Of a stretch of DNA of 48,814 bases, positions 9,290 to 18,588 are shown one piece after another. Position numbers and translations under genes: made by a program. Under the pieces are notes generated by a model. The model searched no databases, was not told where the DNA came from, and worked only from the letters and a program-made list of their open reading frames with translations. Source of the DNA: an uncultured Opitutia bacterium (GTDB lineage Bacteria; Verrucomicrobiota; Verrucomicrobiia; Opitutales; Opitutaceae); NCBI GenBank assembly GCA_903830425.1, contig CAIKTR010000099.1:1-48814 (forward strand). The letters run 5' to 3'. Positions within the stretch are counted from its first letter, which is position 1; each line of letters opens with the position of its first letter.

Positions 9290-11920
9290 TCACTCGTCCG
9301 GCCGCCCGGGGTAACCGCGCGCCTCCGAGTACTGATGCAGCGCCGGCAATTTTTCCGGCGGGACGAGGGCATCCCACGCGCGGATGGCCGGCGCCGCGGG
9401 GGCGGCGGAGGCGGTGGCGAAGCGGAGGGTGACGATCTGCTGGGGCTGCACCGGGAAGCGGCAGCGGCCGTCCGGCTCGGCTAGGCTCTGCGCGTGCTCG
9501 CCCATCAGGTCGGTCCGCCGGACGTCTTGGTGCGGCAGGTGCAGGGTGAGCTCGGCCTCGCCGGCCTGGCCTGCGCACTCGACGAGGCGAACCTCGAGGT
9601 CGGGCCCCACGCGGCGCACGGCCTCGACGATGAGGTTGGGGGAGGTCTGCAGGAAGCTCACGTCGTGCGCGAGCGTCCGCCCCGGCTGGGCGAACACCGC
9701 TGTGTTGAATTCCCAGGCGCGCCGCGGCAGGCCGGCCGACGGCCCAGTCCCGGCGTGGGGCCAGAGCGCATAGCTGAACGTCCGGCGGCCCTGGCCGGTC
9801 AGGAGGATGTTGGGCAGCTGGCGATAGGTGCTCTGCGCGTTCAGCAGGGCGAGCGTGACGGTGTTGCCGTTCAATTCGTGGCTGGGCAGTCCGCGGTCGA
9901 GCAGGGCCACCCCGCCGCCATCCGCGCCGCGGTAGTCCGACCAGCGGACGCTGGGTGCCAGCGCCCCGGGCGACCCGTACTGCTTCAGGTCGGGCTGCAT
10001 GAAATAGTCGGTGGGCACCGGCACCGACCGGGGATCCGTGGTGGTGAAGCCGTAGGGGATGCCGCGGGTGCGCTGCACGACGGGACCGGGGAGCGGGAAG
10101 TCCACCGTGAGCACGACGTCCGGCTGCCGGAGGTCGACCGTGGTTTCGAAATCGATGCGCGGGTAATTTTTATAGAGGATGAGGCGGCGCTCGAGGGTCG
10201 ACGCGCCGGCCAGCCCGGAAGAGGCCACGACGGTCGTGGTCAGCGGTCCCTCCTGCACGGCCCAGTGCACGGGGTGGTTGGAACTGTGGTCCACCAGCTT
10301 GCGCCGGGGCCGGGCCGCCATCCAGTTCGCCGGGTCCTGGACGACCCCGGCCACGCTCTCGACCATGACGACGTTGGCCGGACCGCCGAGGTATTCGCGG
10401 CCGGAGGCGCGGTCCCGCAGCGATAGGAGGGCTCCGGTCAGGGGATCCAGCTGCAGCGTGTAGTAGTCGGTGACGACGGTGGCCTGGAAGGGCCGGGCCA
10501 CTGGCGCGGGGGCCGAGCCGGCTTCCAGCGGGACGGCGGTGAGGCCGGCCGAAGGCTGGCGCGGGGCGCAGAGCACGCGGTCGCCCTGGGCTTCGCAGGG
10601 GATCCCGGCGGGGCGCATCCCGGCCGGGGGAGCGAGGGCGACGGGATCGTGGCGCTCCCAATTCAGCGGGTTGAACAGGACGATTTCCCGGCCGGGGGCG
10701 GTCAGGGAATGCAGCGAGTCCTGCAGGATGGCGCCGGCCTGCTGCTCGACAAAGCCGAAGCGGTCCGCGGCGTTCCAGTGCTGCGGGTCGTAGAAGGGGG
10801 CGCCGGCCCCGGCGCCCCACAGGATGTTCCGATCCATGTTCATGAGCAGCTGGATCCAGGAATGGTACAGGGTCGCGGACGGGTAGGGGGCGCCGCCTTG
10901 GAGGCTGCCGGCGGTGGCGAGCAGTTCCGCGGCCTGCAGCAGGTGTTCCGCCCGCCGGTAGCGCAGCTTGATTTCCGGCAGGTTCATCCAAAACGCGTTG
11001 TAGGCGCACAGCATGTCGCCCTCGTACTCCGGCAGCGTGGTCTGGCCCGACTGGATTTCGCGCTGGAGGGCATCGACGTACTCGCCCGGCACGCCGAAGC
11101 GGAGGTTCACCTCCGGGTGCAGCTGCCGCCACTCGGCCAGCAGGTCGGTGGGATAGCTGCGGCGCTTGGGGGCCAGGCTGTAGTCGCCGCCGCCCACGGC
11201 CATGAAGAGGCTGTGCCGGCTGGGGCTGACCGCGCGCTCCTCCTCGATGCACCCGAAAAGTTTGTCCAGCTGCGGCCGGGTGAGCGGGCGCTCGCTCTTG
11301 AAAATCTCGGAGGTCGCGGCGTAGCCGCGGCCGATGCAGATTGCCAGCGTGCGGCTGCCGTCGGGCGCGCGCCACCAGAAGGCCGAGCGGTTGACGGGGT
11401 TGTTCCGCGAGAAGAACAGCGCTTCCAGCCCCAGGCCGCTGACGATCTGGGGCATTTGCCGGTGCGCGCCGCAAACATCGATCATCCAGGCGAAGCGCGG
11501 CCGCCGGCCCATCACCTCGTCGTACCAGCGCAGCCCCAGCACGCCCATCTGCACCAGGGCCTCGCCGCCGGAGAGGTTGATGGTGGGCTCGAGGAAGAAG
11601 CCGTTCACCAGCTCCAGCCGGCCCGCCTGCAGCTGCGCCTGCAGCTGCCGCACCCGCGCCGGGGCAAATTGCATCAGGACCATCAGGTTGGGGACCTCGG
11701 AGAACGCCATGGCGTACGCGGGGTCGCTGGCGACCCGGTCCAGGTGGCTCGAGTAGTTGTTCACCACGTGGCTGCGCTCGCGGTCGAAGTCCACCAGCCA
11801 GCCGCTGACGGTGCCGTGGGAGTTGGGCGCCAGGTAGACCGTGAGCTGGCTGGGTGCGTCGGCCCCGGCGGCCAGCCAGGGCGTGGCGAGGAGCAGGGCG
11901 ACCCGGAGCAAGGATTTCAT
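9290..11920 (-). CDS. secreted glycoside hydrolase family 38-like protein
   Basis: MKSLLRVALLLATPWLAAGADA signal peptide; LELVNGFFLEPTINLSGGEALVQMGVLGLRWYDEVMGRRPRFAWMIDVCGAHRQMPQIVSGLGLEALFFSR resembles the GH38 N-terminal domain. Confidence 0.75.
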   Translation of the reverse strand: MKSLLRVALLLATPWLAAGADAPSQLTVYLAPNSHGTVSGWLVDFDRERSHVVNNYSSHLDRVASDPAYAMAFSEVPNLMVLMQFAPARVRQLQAQLQAGRLELVNGFFLEPTINLSGGEALVQMGVLGLRWYDEVMGRRPRFAWMIDVCGAHRQMPQIVSGLGLEALFFSRNNPVNRSAFWWRAPDGSRTLAICIGRGYAATSEIFKSERPLTRPQLDKLFGCIEEERAVSPSRHSLFMAVGGGDYSLAPKRRSYPTDLLAEWRQLHPEVNLRFGVPGEYVDALQREIQSGQTTLPEYEGDMLCAYNAFWMNLPEIKLRYRRAEHLLQAAELLATAGSLQGGAPYPSATLYHSWIQLLMNMDRNILWGAGAGAPFYDPQHWNAADRFGFVEQQAGAILQDSLHSLTAPGREIVLFNPLNWERHDPVALAPPAGMRPAGIPCEAQGDRVLCAPRQPSAGLTAVPLEAGSAPAPVARPFQATVVTDYYTLQLDPLTGALLSLRDRASGREYLGGPANVVMVESVAGVVQDPANWMAARPRRKLVDHSSNHPVHWAVQEGPLTTTVVASSGLAGASTLERRLILYKNYPRIDFETTVDLRQPDVVLTVDFPLPGPVVQRTRGIPYGFTTTDPRSVPVPTDYFMQPDLKQYGSPGALAPSVRWSDYRGADGGGVALLDRGLPSHELNGNTVTLALLNAQSTYRQLPNILLTGQGRRTFSYALWPHAGTGPSAGLPRRAWEFNTAVFAQPGRTLAHDVSFLQTSPNLIVEAVRRVGPDLEVRLVECAGQAGEAELTLHLPHQDVRRTDLMGEHAQSLAEPDGRCRFPVQPQQIVTLRFATASAAPAAPAIRAWDALVPPEKLPALHQYSEARGYPGRPDE

Positions 11921-11949
11921 CACGAGGAGAGTCGGCCGTTCACGGGTGC

Positions 11950-13437
11950 TTACGGGCGGATCTTTTGGGCGGGAGCCTCGAGCAAGGCCGGCTGCACCGT
12001 CATCACGTGAAACATGCCGTTCAGATTGCCGATCATGTCGCGCAGGAACTCCCGCATCTCGGCTTGGGCGTAGTGGCCCTGCCGGAGGTCCTGCAACTCG
12101 CGCTTCAGGGCGAGATCGAGCGCCTCCTGCGGCGATTTGTAGAGGCAAATGGCCCCGAAGACATTCCAGTGCCTGCTCTTGTCGCTGCCGTCCTCCTTGT
12201 TGCCGGGCAGGAGAAAATTGTCGTAGGCGAGCGAGTCGGGGAGTTTTTCGCGCGGGATGGACTTGATCCACGCGAAGGGGATCCGGATGGCCTCATCGAG
12301 CAGCCCCGCGGCCTGCTTCTTGTCGCCCCGGGTCAGTTGCAGGGCCTGGCGGAACAGCAGCACCATGGGCAGGTTGTGGTTGGCGACTCCGGGGTCCTGC
12401 AGTTTCCGGCTGGTGCGGGCGACCGCGCGCAGGTAGCGCCGGTCGTGCTGCGCGTAGGCGATCAGCGCGCGGAAATCATCCGCGTGCGTCCGGCTCTTGT
12501 AGTACTGCCATTCCGCGCGCTGGAGGTAGCTTTCCAGGCTGGTCAGGTTGCGCGGCGGACCGAGGGTGGCGAAGTCGTAGGCGAGGCCGAGATCGGCCTG
12601 CAGATGGCTCGAGACGATCCGCAGCAGGGCCTGCCCCTCCTGCGGGCTGGCCTGGTAGCGGGCATAGGCCGGCGAATTCAGCACGTCGCGGAGGTGGTCC
12701 CGCAACGTGAGGAGGCGGAGCGCGAAACCGGATTGGCCGCGGGTGGTCAGCGTCTCGGCGTCTTCCACGAGCTCGATCAGGGCGAGTAATAATTCAAATT
12801 TCTCTCCGGTGCGAAAGAGGGTCTCGGCCCGGGCCAGCTTTTGGGTGGCATAGCTGCGCTCGAGGGGCAGCAGGCCGGCGGCCCGCTTGCGCCAGGCTTG
12901 GTCAAAGCGCACGGCCTCGTCATAAATCTCCGCCTCCAGGGCGTCGGCGTAGGTCCCGGGACTGGCGGGCGGATGGAACTCGGCCAGCCAGGCCAGCACC
13001 GAGTCCTTGGCCGGCGGGTAGGGCAGGGCCCACAGCGGGCGCTGCTGGAATTCATCGACCGTCCGGTACCGATAGAACTCGCGCGGCCGGGGGAATCGCG
13101 CTCCCCGGGCCCGGGCGGTTTCTTCGGCGGCGTAGGGATCGCCGCCCGCCTCGGCCAGCGCCTGCAGCAGGTGGCAATCCTCCAAGTCGATCCGGCCGTT
13201 CTGATTGAGATCCAGCCGCCCGGCGAGCGCCTCCGAGCCGGCCGACGGGTCGGCGGCCCAGGCCGCAAACGCGGCGACATCCTGCGCCGTCCAATGGTGA
13301 TCGCCGTCCAGATCGCCCAGCATGATCAATTCCGAGCGGGCACCGATCCGGTGAACGGGAAAGGCGAACTTCCAATAGGCCAAGCCGCCCAGCGCCAGAA
13401 GCACGACGACCGCCAGTGGCCTCCACCAGGAATTCAT
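11950..13437 (-). CDS. membrane-anchored protein with N-terminal dockerin-like EF-hand pair and helical C-terminal region
   Basis: TM segment WWRPLAVVVLLALGGLAYWKFAF, then DLDGDHHWTAQD and DLNQNGRIDLED 12-residue Ca-binding-type loops. Confidence 0.65.
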   Translation of the reverse strand: MNSWWRPLAVVVLLALGGLAYWKFAFPVHRIGARSELIMLGDLDGDHHWTAQDVAAFAAWAADPSAGSEALAGRLDLNQNGRIDLEDCHLLQALAEAGGDPYAAEETARARGARFPRPREFYRYRTVDEFQQRPLWALPYPPAKDSVLAWLAEFHPPASPGTYADALEAEIYDEAVRFDQAWRKRAAGLLPLERSYATQKLARAETLFRTGEKFELLLALIELVEDAETLTTRGQSGFALRLLTLRDHLRDVLNSPAYARYQASPQEGQALLRIVSSHLQADLGLAYDFATLGPPRNLTSLESYLQRAEWQYYKSRTHADDFRALIAYAQHDRRYLRAVARTSRKLQDPGVANHNLPMVLLFRQALQLTRGDKKQAAGLLDEAIRIPFAWIKSIPREKLPDSLAYDNFLLPGNKEDGSDKSRHWNVFGAICLYKSPQEALDLALKRELQDLRQGHYAQAEMREFLRDMIGNLNGMFHVMTVQPALLEAPAQKIRP

Positions 13438-13497
13438 CAGGCAAGGGAGTGCACCCACCCGCCCGAAAACGCGAGCCTGACCGGCGGCGGGCCGCGC

Positions 13498-14667
13498 CTA
13501 CAGCCGGACGACTTCGCCGGTCGTCCGGCTCTCGATGGCGGCCCGGGCCAGCGCGCTCGCCGCCAGCGCATCCCGCGGGCCCGCGCCGATGAAGTCCGCT
13601 TTTCCCCGGATGCAGTCGGCGAGATGCTCCAGCGCGGCCCGCCAGCCCTTGTCCACGAGATAGTTCACGTGGGGAAAACTCTGCTCCATGAACTTCTTCA
13701 GCTCGGCGTCCGCGGGGTCCAACTGCCCCAGTTCCTGCTGCTCGCGCAATTCCCAGCGCAGCCGGCGGAAGGCGGTGAGGGCCTCGGCGCCCAGTTTTTC
13801 GAACAGGTATTTGTGGGTGAACTCGCTGTCCGGGTGGGTGTGCCCGGCGAAGCGGCGCAGCGGCGGCTCGCCCCGGCAGCCGTAGGTGCGCAGCTCGGTG
13901 TACTCCTCGAGGACCAGCGCCCCGGGCTCGCGCGTCACGATTTCCATCCGCTCCTTCGGCAGGTCGCAGGTGACCTCGCCGGAGCTCATCACCGTCGCCA
14001 CGCAGCCGGAGGCGAATTTCAGGGTGTAGATCTCGTCGTCCGCCCGGGCGCTGGCGCAATACACGGAGACGGCCTCGGACCCGGCGAACCAGCGCAGGAG
14101 GTCGAAGACGTGGCAGACCTCATGGATGACGCGCTGGCCCGGCGGGTTGCCCCGGCCCCAGTTCCAGTATTCGTCGCTGATGCGGAAGTACATGTTGGTC
14201 GGCCCGCCGCGCCCGGCCGCAATCCGCCGGGCCTCGCGGCAGGCCGGGGCGAAGCGCCGGTTGAACCCGACCTGCACCAACTTCCCGTGCCGGGCCTGGG
14301 CCGCGACCACCTGGCGGCATTCCGCGGGCGTCTCGGCCAGGGGCTTCTCCACGTAGACGTGCTTGCCGGCCTCGAGGGCCTGGCAGGTCAGCGGGACCTG
14401 GAAATCCGCCTTGGTGGCGACGACGATCAGCTCAATCGCCGGGTCGGCCAGCAGGTCCTCGAACCGCGTGGTCATGTGCGGGACGCCATAGTCGGCCTGG
14501 GCGGAGCGGGCGGCCTCGGCGTTGAGGTCGCAGACGGCGGCCAGGCGGAGGTTGGGCGCGCGGGTCAGGTTGGGCAGGTGCTGGGAGCGAGCGATGCCGC
14601 CGCAGCCGACGAGCGCGGCGACTACAGGGCGGGCTGCGCCCGGTTCCGCTGGCGTGGGGGAATTCAT
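13498..14667 (-). CDS. Gfo/Idh/MocA family NAD(P)-dependent oxidoreductase
   Basis: VAALVGCGGIARSQHLPNL, IELIVVATKADFQVPLTCQALEAGKHVYVEKPLAETPAECR. Confidence 0.9.
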   Translation of the reverse strand: MNSPTPAEPGAARPVVAALVGCGGIARSQHLPNLTRAPNLRLAAVCDLNAEAARSAQADYGVPHMTTRFEDLLADPAIELIVVATKADFQVPLTCQALEAGKHVYVEKPLAETPAECRQVVAAQARHGKLVQVGFNRRFAPACREARRIAAGRGGPTNMYFRISDEYWNWGRGNPPGQRVIHEVCHVFDLLRWFAGSEAVSVYCASARADDEIYTLKFASGCVATVMSSGEVTCDLPKERMEIVTREPGALVLEEYTELRTYGCRGEPPLRRFAGHTHPDSEFTHKYLFEKLGAEALTAFRRLRWELREQQELGQLDPADAELKKFMEQSFPHVNYLVDKGWRAALEHLADCIRGKADFIGAGPRDALAASALARAAIESRTTGEVVRL

Positions 14668-14794
14668 GTCGTGGGGGGCGGTGGCTCCCACTCTTTCGGT
14701 GTCGGGGGAGGGCGTTCAATCACTTTCGCGCCCTGGGCCGCCCCGGGCGCAACATCAGCTTTACGTGCCCGGCGAAAAAGCCTTAGCTCGCCGG

Positions 14795-15865
14795 ATGGGA
14801 TCGAGGATGCTGCTGCGCGACACCTTTGCCCGCCGGCCGGGGCCGAGAATTCCACTGACCGAAATCTGCTTCTGGCCCGAGACGGTCCAGCGCTGGGAGC
14901 GGGAGGGGCTGCCCGCCCACTGCGAGCTGCACGACTATTTCGGACTCGATCGCCTCGGGCTGTATTCCCCGGACCTTTCGCCGCGGCGGCCGGTCCAGCG
15001 GGTCGCGGAGGACGCCGAGACCGTCGTGCAGCGCGATGAATGGGGCCGTCTGGTGCAGAGTTGGAAGCACACCACGGCGACGCCGGTGAACCTCCGCTTC
15101 GGGATCAGCGACCTCGCGGAGCTCGGGGCCTACCTAGAGCAATATGCCGCGCTGGACTACCGGGTTGCCGACCCGCGGCAGCTCAGCGAGCATGCCCGGC
15201 GGCGGGCCGCCGGCGACTTCACCGCGGTGACGCCGATGGAGCCGGCGTGGTTTGTGATCGAGTTCCTCCTCGGGTTTGAGGAGGGGCTCATGGCCTGCCT
15301 GTCGCAGCCGGAGGAGGTCGGGCGCGCGCTGCGGACGTTCACGGACTACAGCCTCGCGCACCTGCGGTGGCTGCTCGACGAGCAGCGGGTGCCGTTTGAC
15401 GCGCTGTGGTTTTTTTCCGACCTCTGCTTCAAGAACGGCATGCTGCTGCCGCCCGAGGTCTACCGCCGGCTGGTGCTGCCGCTGCACCGGGAATACCGGC
15501 GGTTTTGCGACGAACGCGGCCTGGTGTTCATGCTGCACTGTGACGGGGATGTGCGGGACTTCATCCCGCTGGTGATCGAGGCCGGCTTCGATGTCATCCA
15601 GCCCCTAGAGGCGCGGGCGGGCAACGATGTGCGCCTGCTGAAGCCGCGGTGGGGCGACCAGATCGCGCTGATGGGCAACATCAACGCCGATGTGATCGCC
15701 GCCGGCAGCGAGGCGGAGATCCGCCACGAGGTGTGCTCCAAGCTCGCGGTGGCGAAGCCGGGCGGGGGCTATATCTACCACATTGATCACTCCGTGCCGC
15801 CCACCGTCAGTTTCAGGAACTACTCGCTGCTCGTGAAGCTGCTGAAGGAGCACGGGTCCTACTAG
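14795..15865 (+). CDS. uroporphyrinogen decarboxylase (URO-D) superfamily protein, paralog 1
   Basis: Ends ...LCFKNGMLLPPEVYRRLVLPLHREYRRFCDERGLVFMLHCDGDVRDFIPLVIEAGFDVIQPLE...LMGNINAD...; typical URO-D-like C-terminal barrel pattern. Confidence 0.85.
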   Translation: MGSRMLLRDTFARRPGPRIPLTEICFWPETVQRWEREGLPAHCELHDYFGLDRLGLYSPDLSPRRPVQRVAEDAETVVQRDEWGRLVQSWKHTTATPVNLRFGISDLAELGAYLEQYAALDYRVADPRQLSEHARRRAAGDFTAVTPMEPAWFVIEFLLGFEEGLMACLSQPEEVGRALRTFTDYSLAHLRWLLDEQRVPFDALWFFSDLCFKNGMLLPPEVYRRLVLPLHREYRRFCDERGLVFMLHCDGDVRDFIPLVIEAGFDVIQPLEARAGNDVRLLKPRWGDQIALMGNINADVIAAGSEAEIRHEVCSKLAVAKPGGGYIYHIDHSVPPTVSFRNYSLLVKLLKEHGSY

Positions 15866-15978
15866 TGCCCCGGACCTTTGGCGGCTTGCACCGGACGGAT
15901 AAAATCCAATGCTCGGCGGGCCGGCCGATTCCCCGCACCCCGCGGGGAAAGTCCGGCACCCGCTCGGGACCGCCGGCC

Positions 15979-16623
15979 ATGCTCAAACGCGTCTTCCGCC
16001 ATGACGTCGTGCTGCTCTGCTGCAGCACGCTCATCAGCATTTTGGCCGCCATCATCACCCTGATCTACGCGGACCGCCTGAAGTCCCAGTCGGCCCAGAT
16101 CGAGTACCGCCTGCAGCAGAGTGAAAAAGCGGACTTCGAGCTCCAGCAGACGATCTTCCGGTTCGACGTGTTTTTCGCCACCGACCGCGTGTTGGAAACC
16201 CAGCTGAGCAACGAGCAGGTGAACTCGGAGATCCGGACGCTGGTGGGGGAGACGCTCTTTTTCGACCGGCAGGCGCCGTTCCTGTTCATGGCCTCCGCGG
16301 TCGCGCGTTCGCCCGAGGCCTACGCCACCCTGCGCGACTCCTACCTCGGGTTTTCCGCCAAGGCGCGCCAGCGCGACGTCGCCGCCTATCGCGACCTGCT
16401 GGGCCTGGAGGGCCGCGTGGTGCTGGCGGCGCAACGGCTGGTCCAGGCCCGCCATCAGCAGATGCAGGAACTGGAGATGACGAAATCAGCGCTGGAGGCT
16501 CGGCGCACCAACGCCTTCCTCGTCGGCTTCACGCTCCAGCAACTGGGCGCCCTCTGTGCGATGCTCGCGGCGGTGCTGCCCCGGATCTTGCCGCCGACCG
16601 ATCCGAAGCCCTCCGCCACCTGA
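15979..16623 (+). CDS. two-TM protein with helical extracytoplasmic domain, unknown function
   Basis: TM1 VVLLCCSTLISILAAIITLIYA, about 150 aa predicted helical, TM2 FLVGFTLQQLGALCAMLAAVL, short tail. Confidence 0.65.
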   Translation: MLKRVFRHDVVLLCCSTLISILAAIITLIYADRLKSQSAQIEYRLQQSEKADFELQQTIFRFDVFFATDRVLETQLSNEQVNSEIRTLVGETLFFDRQAPFLFMASAVARSPEAYATLRDSYLGFSAKARQRDVAAYRDLLGLEGRVVLAAQRLVQARHQQMQELEMTKSALEARRTNAFLVGFTLQQLGALCAMLAAVLPRILPPTDPKPSAT

Positions 16624-16782
16624 GCCCACCCGCCGGTCGCACGGCACCGGTGTCCTGCGGATTTCGGGTGCCCGGCTCACTCCATCCGTCCTCCTGCGCG
16701 TCGTCGCCGGCTAGGCGTGGGCGGTCATCAGCCTTGGTTCGGACTTAGGGGGAACTCCTCACGGTCATGCGAAAAATATCAC

Positions 16783-16802
16783 TATGCCTGCTACGCGGCA
16801 TA
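16783..16802. promoter_or_regulatory. inverted repeat upstream of the transglutaminase-like gene
   Basis: TATGCC (16783-16788) / GGCATA (16797-16802), 8-nt spacer. Confidence 0.4.
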
Positions 16803-16848
16803 AACTACTCTCCGGTCAGGTCAGCTCAGTCCTCTGGCGCTTGGCGTG

Positions 16849-18576
16849 ATGAAAAAGATCCTCCTCCTGCTCGGCATCGTTTCCGCAGCATGGGGCCTAT
16901 TGTTGCTGGGGGTTGGCCTGGCCCAGGTGGGAGAGCGGCCGGCCAAGCTGACGTGGTCCGCGCCCGATGTGAAATCGTCGCTCATGTCGGTCGGCTACAA
17001 GGTGTATGCGAACCGGAGCGTGGAACAGGGCCGGCACTATCTCTCCAAGCTGGTCTTCAAGAATGTGGGCGAGCATCCGGTGACGGACTTCGCGATCAGC
17101 TACAAGATCGATGACTGGGTGGACTGGACCGAGCCCAGCCGGCGCCAGCAGGTCCCGGCGGACTTTTCGTTTGTGGAGCTCTATTTCCCGCGGCTGCCGG
17201 GCACGGTGTCGAAGCTGCGGAATGCGGCCACGACCACCTTCCGGACCCGCATCCAGTGGAAGGAGGAGGGTCGGCCCAAGGAGGAGGTGTTCGCGCGGGA
17301 CCTGGTGCTGCGGGCGGTCAACGAGGTCGCGTTTTGCGATGTGCCCGCCAGCGAGGCGGTGACGTTCTTCGACTACTGCAGCGCCTCGGCCTTCTGCGTG
17401 TCCATGGTGACACCGAACGATCCGGTGGTGGAGCTTTATGCAGGGGAGATCACCAAGCTGGCCGGGGGCACGACCGCCGGCATCGCGGGCGGTCCGCAGG
17501 AGGTGCAGCGCCTGTGCCAGGCCACCTATGACTACATGGTGCGGAGCGGACTCCGGTATGTCGGCGATTCCGGCGTGCCGGCGACCTACGACAACATCAC
17601 CACGCTCATCCAGACGGTGCGGCTGCCGCGCGATGTCATCGTCAACAACCAGGGGCTCTGCATCGAATTGTCGCTGCTCTGGTGCTCCGTTCTGGAGCAC
17701 CTCGGGGTGCGCACGGTGATTTTCCTCGTGCCGGGTCACGCCTTCGTGCTGGCCTATTCGCCGAGCCAGGGGATGCCGATGGAGGCGGGCATCCCCATCG
17801 AGTGCACCGCGATCACGCCCCGCGCCGTGGGCAAGGAAGACGCGGTTCCCTTTGCCGAAGCGGTCAAGATGGCGGTGGAGGAAGTGCAGCGGGCCTACAA
17901 ATCCGGCCAGGTGATCGTTCTGAACATCAAGGATCTTCAGGCGGCCGGATTCACGCCGCCCGAGCTGCCGGAGGTGGACACCGCTAAGCTGGCCGGCGTC
18001 CTGGCAGGTCGGATCGGTGGCTTTGATCGGCCAGGCAACGAGGGCGGGGGCGCGCCCGGCAGCCCCGCCGCCGAGGCGGCGGCTCCCGCGCCGCTGTCGC
18101 CCGAGGCCGAGCAGGGCCGACCGGCCCCCGCCAATGAGGACAACGGCTACGAGGATCCGCAGGGACGTTTTTATGTCGGGGTCGCGCCGGGCTGGAAACC
18201 CACCCCGGTGGGCCCGAACGGCTCGGGCGGCGTCGCCCTGTCCAAGGGCGAGGGCTCGCTCGTGATCAGTCCGTTCGGCGGCGTGCAGCGCGGACCCGAG
18301 GTGGTCGCCAGCCTGGTGCAGCAGCTCGCCCCGCAGTTCCGGAATTTCAAGCAGCTCAGCCAGGCCCAGGTGATCCTCGGCGCCCGCAACGCGTGGATCT
18401 CCCGCTACACCGGGGTCAGCCCGAAGGGGACGCCGTCCCGGATTACGCTGGCTGGCGTGGACGCGACCTATGGCGGGCCGGCCTACGCGATGATCATCAG
18501 CCTGCCCGAGTCCCTCTACCCGACCGAGCGGCAGTCCGTGGACCAGATGCTCCAGTCCTTTGAATTCAGCCGTTGA
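16849..18576 (+). CDS. exported transglutaminase-like (papain-fold) protein with an extra C-terminal domain
   Basis: Signal/TM MKKILLLLGIVSAAWGLLLLGVGLA; NNQGLCIELSLLWCSVLEHLGVRTVIFLVPGHAFVLAY (Cys-His) followed by IPIECTAI; low-complexity Pro/Ala linker then YVGVAPGWKPTPVG domain. Confidence 0.7.
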   Translation: MKKILLLLGIVSAAWGLLLLGVGLAQVGERPAKLTWSAPDVKSSLMSVGYKVYANRSVEQGRHYLSKLVFKNVGEHPVTDFAISYKIDDWVDWTEPSRRQQVPADFSFVELYFPRLPGTVSKLRNAATTTFRTRIQWKEEGRPKEEVFARDLVLRAVNEVAFCDVPASEAVTFFDYCSASAFCVSMVTPNDPVVELYAGEITKLAGGTTAGIAGGPQEVQRLCQATYDYMVRSGLRYVGDSGVPATYDNITTLIQTVRLPRDVIVNNQGLCIELSLLWCSVLEHLGVRTVIFLVPGHAFVLAYSPSQGMPMEAGIPIECTAITPRAVGKEDAVPFAEAVKMAVEEVQRAYKSGQVIVLNIKDLQAAGFTPPELPEVDTAKLAGVLAGRIGGFDRPGNEGGGAPGSPAAEAAAPAPLSPEAEQGRPAPANEDNGYEDPQGRFYVGVAPGWKPTPVGPNGSGGVALSKGEGSLVISPFGGVQRGPEVVASLVQQLAPQFRNFKQLSQAQVILGARNAWISRYTGVSPKGTPSRITLAGVDATYGGPAYAMIISLPESLYPTERQSVDQMLQSFEFSR

Positions 18577-18588
18577 GCCCGTGAACCC

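Noticed and set aside
14728-14750. GCGCCC / GGGCGC inverted repeat in the Gfo/URO-D divergent promoter
   Set aside because: Short, entirely G/C arms are expected by chance in this sequence; no supporting context.
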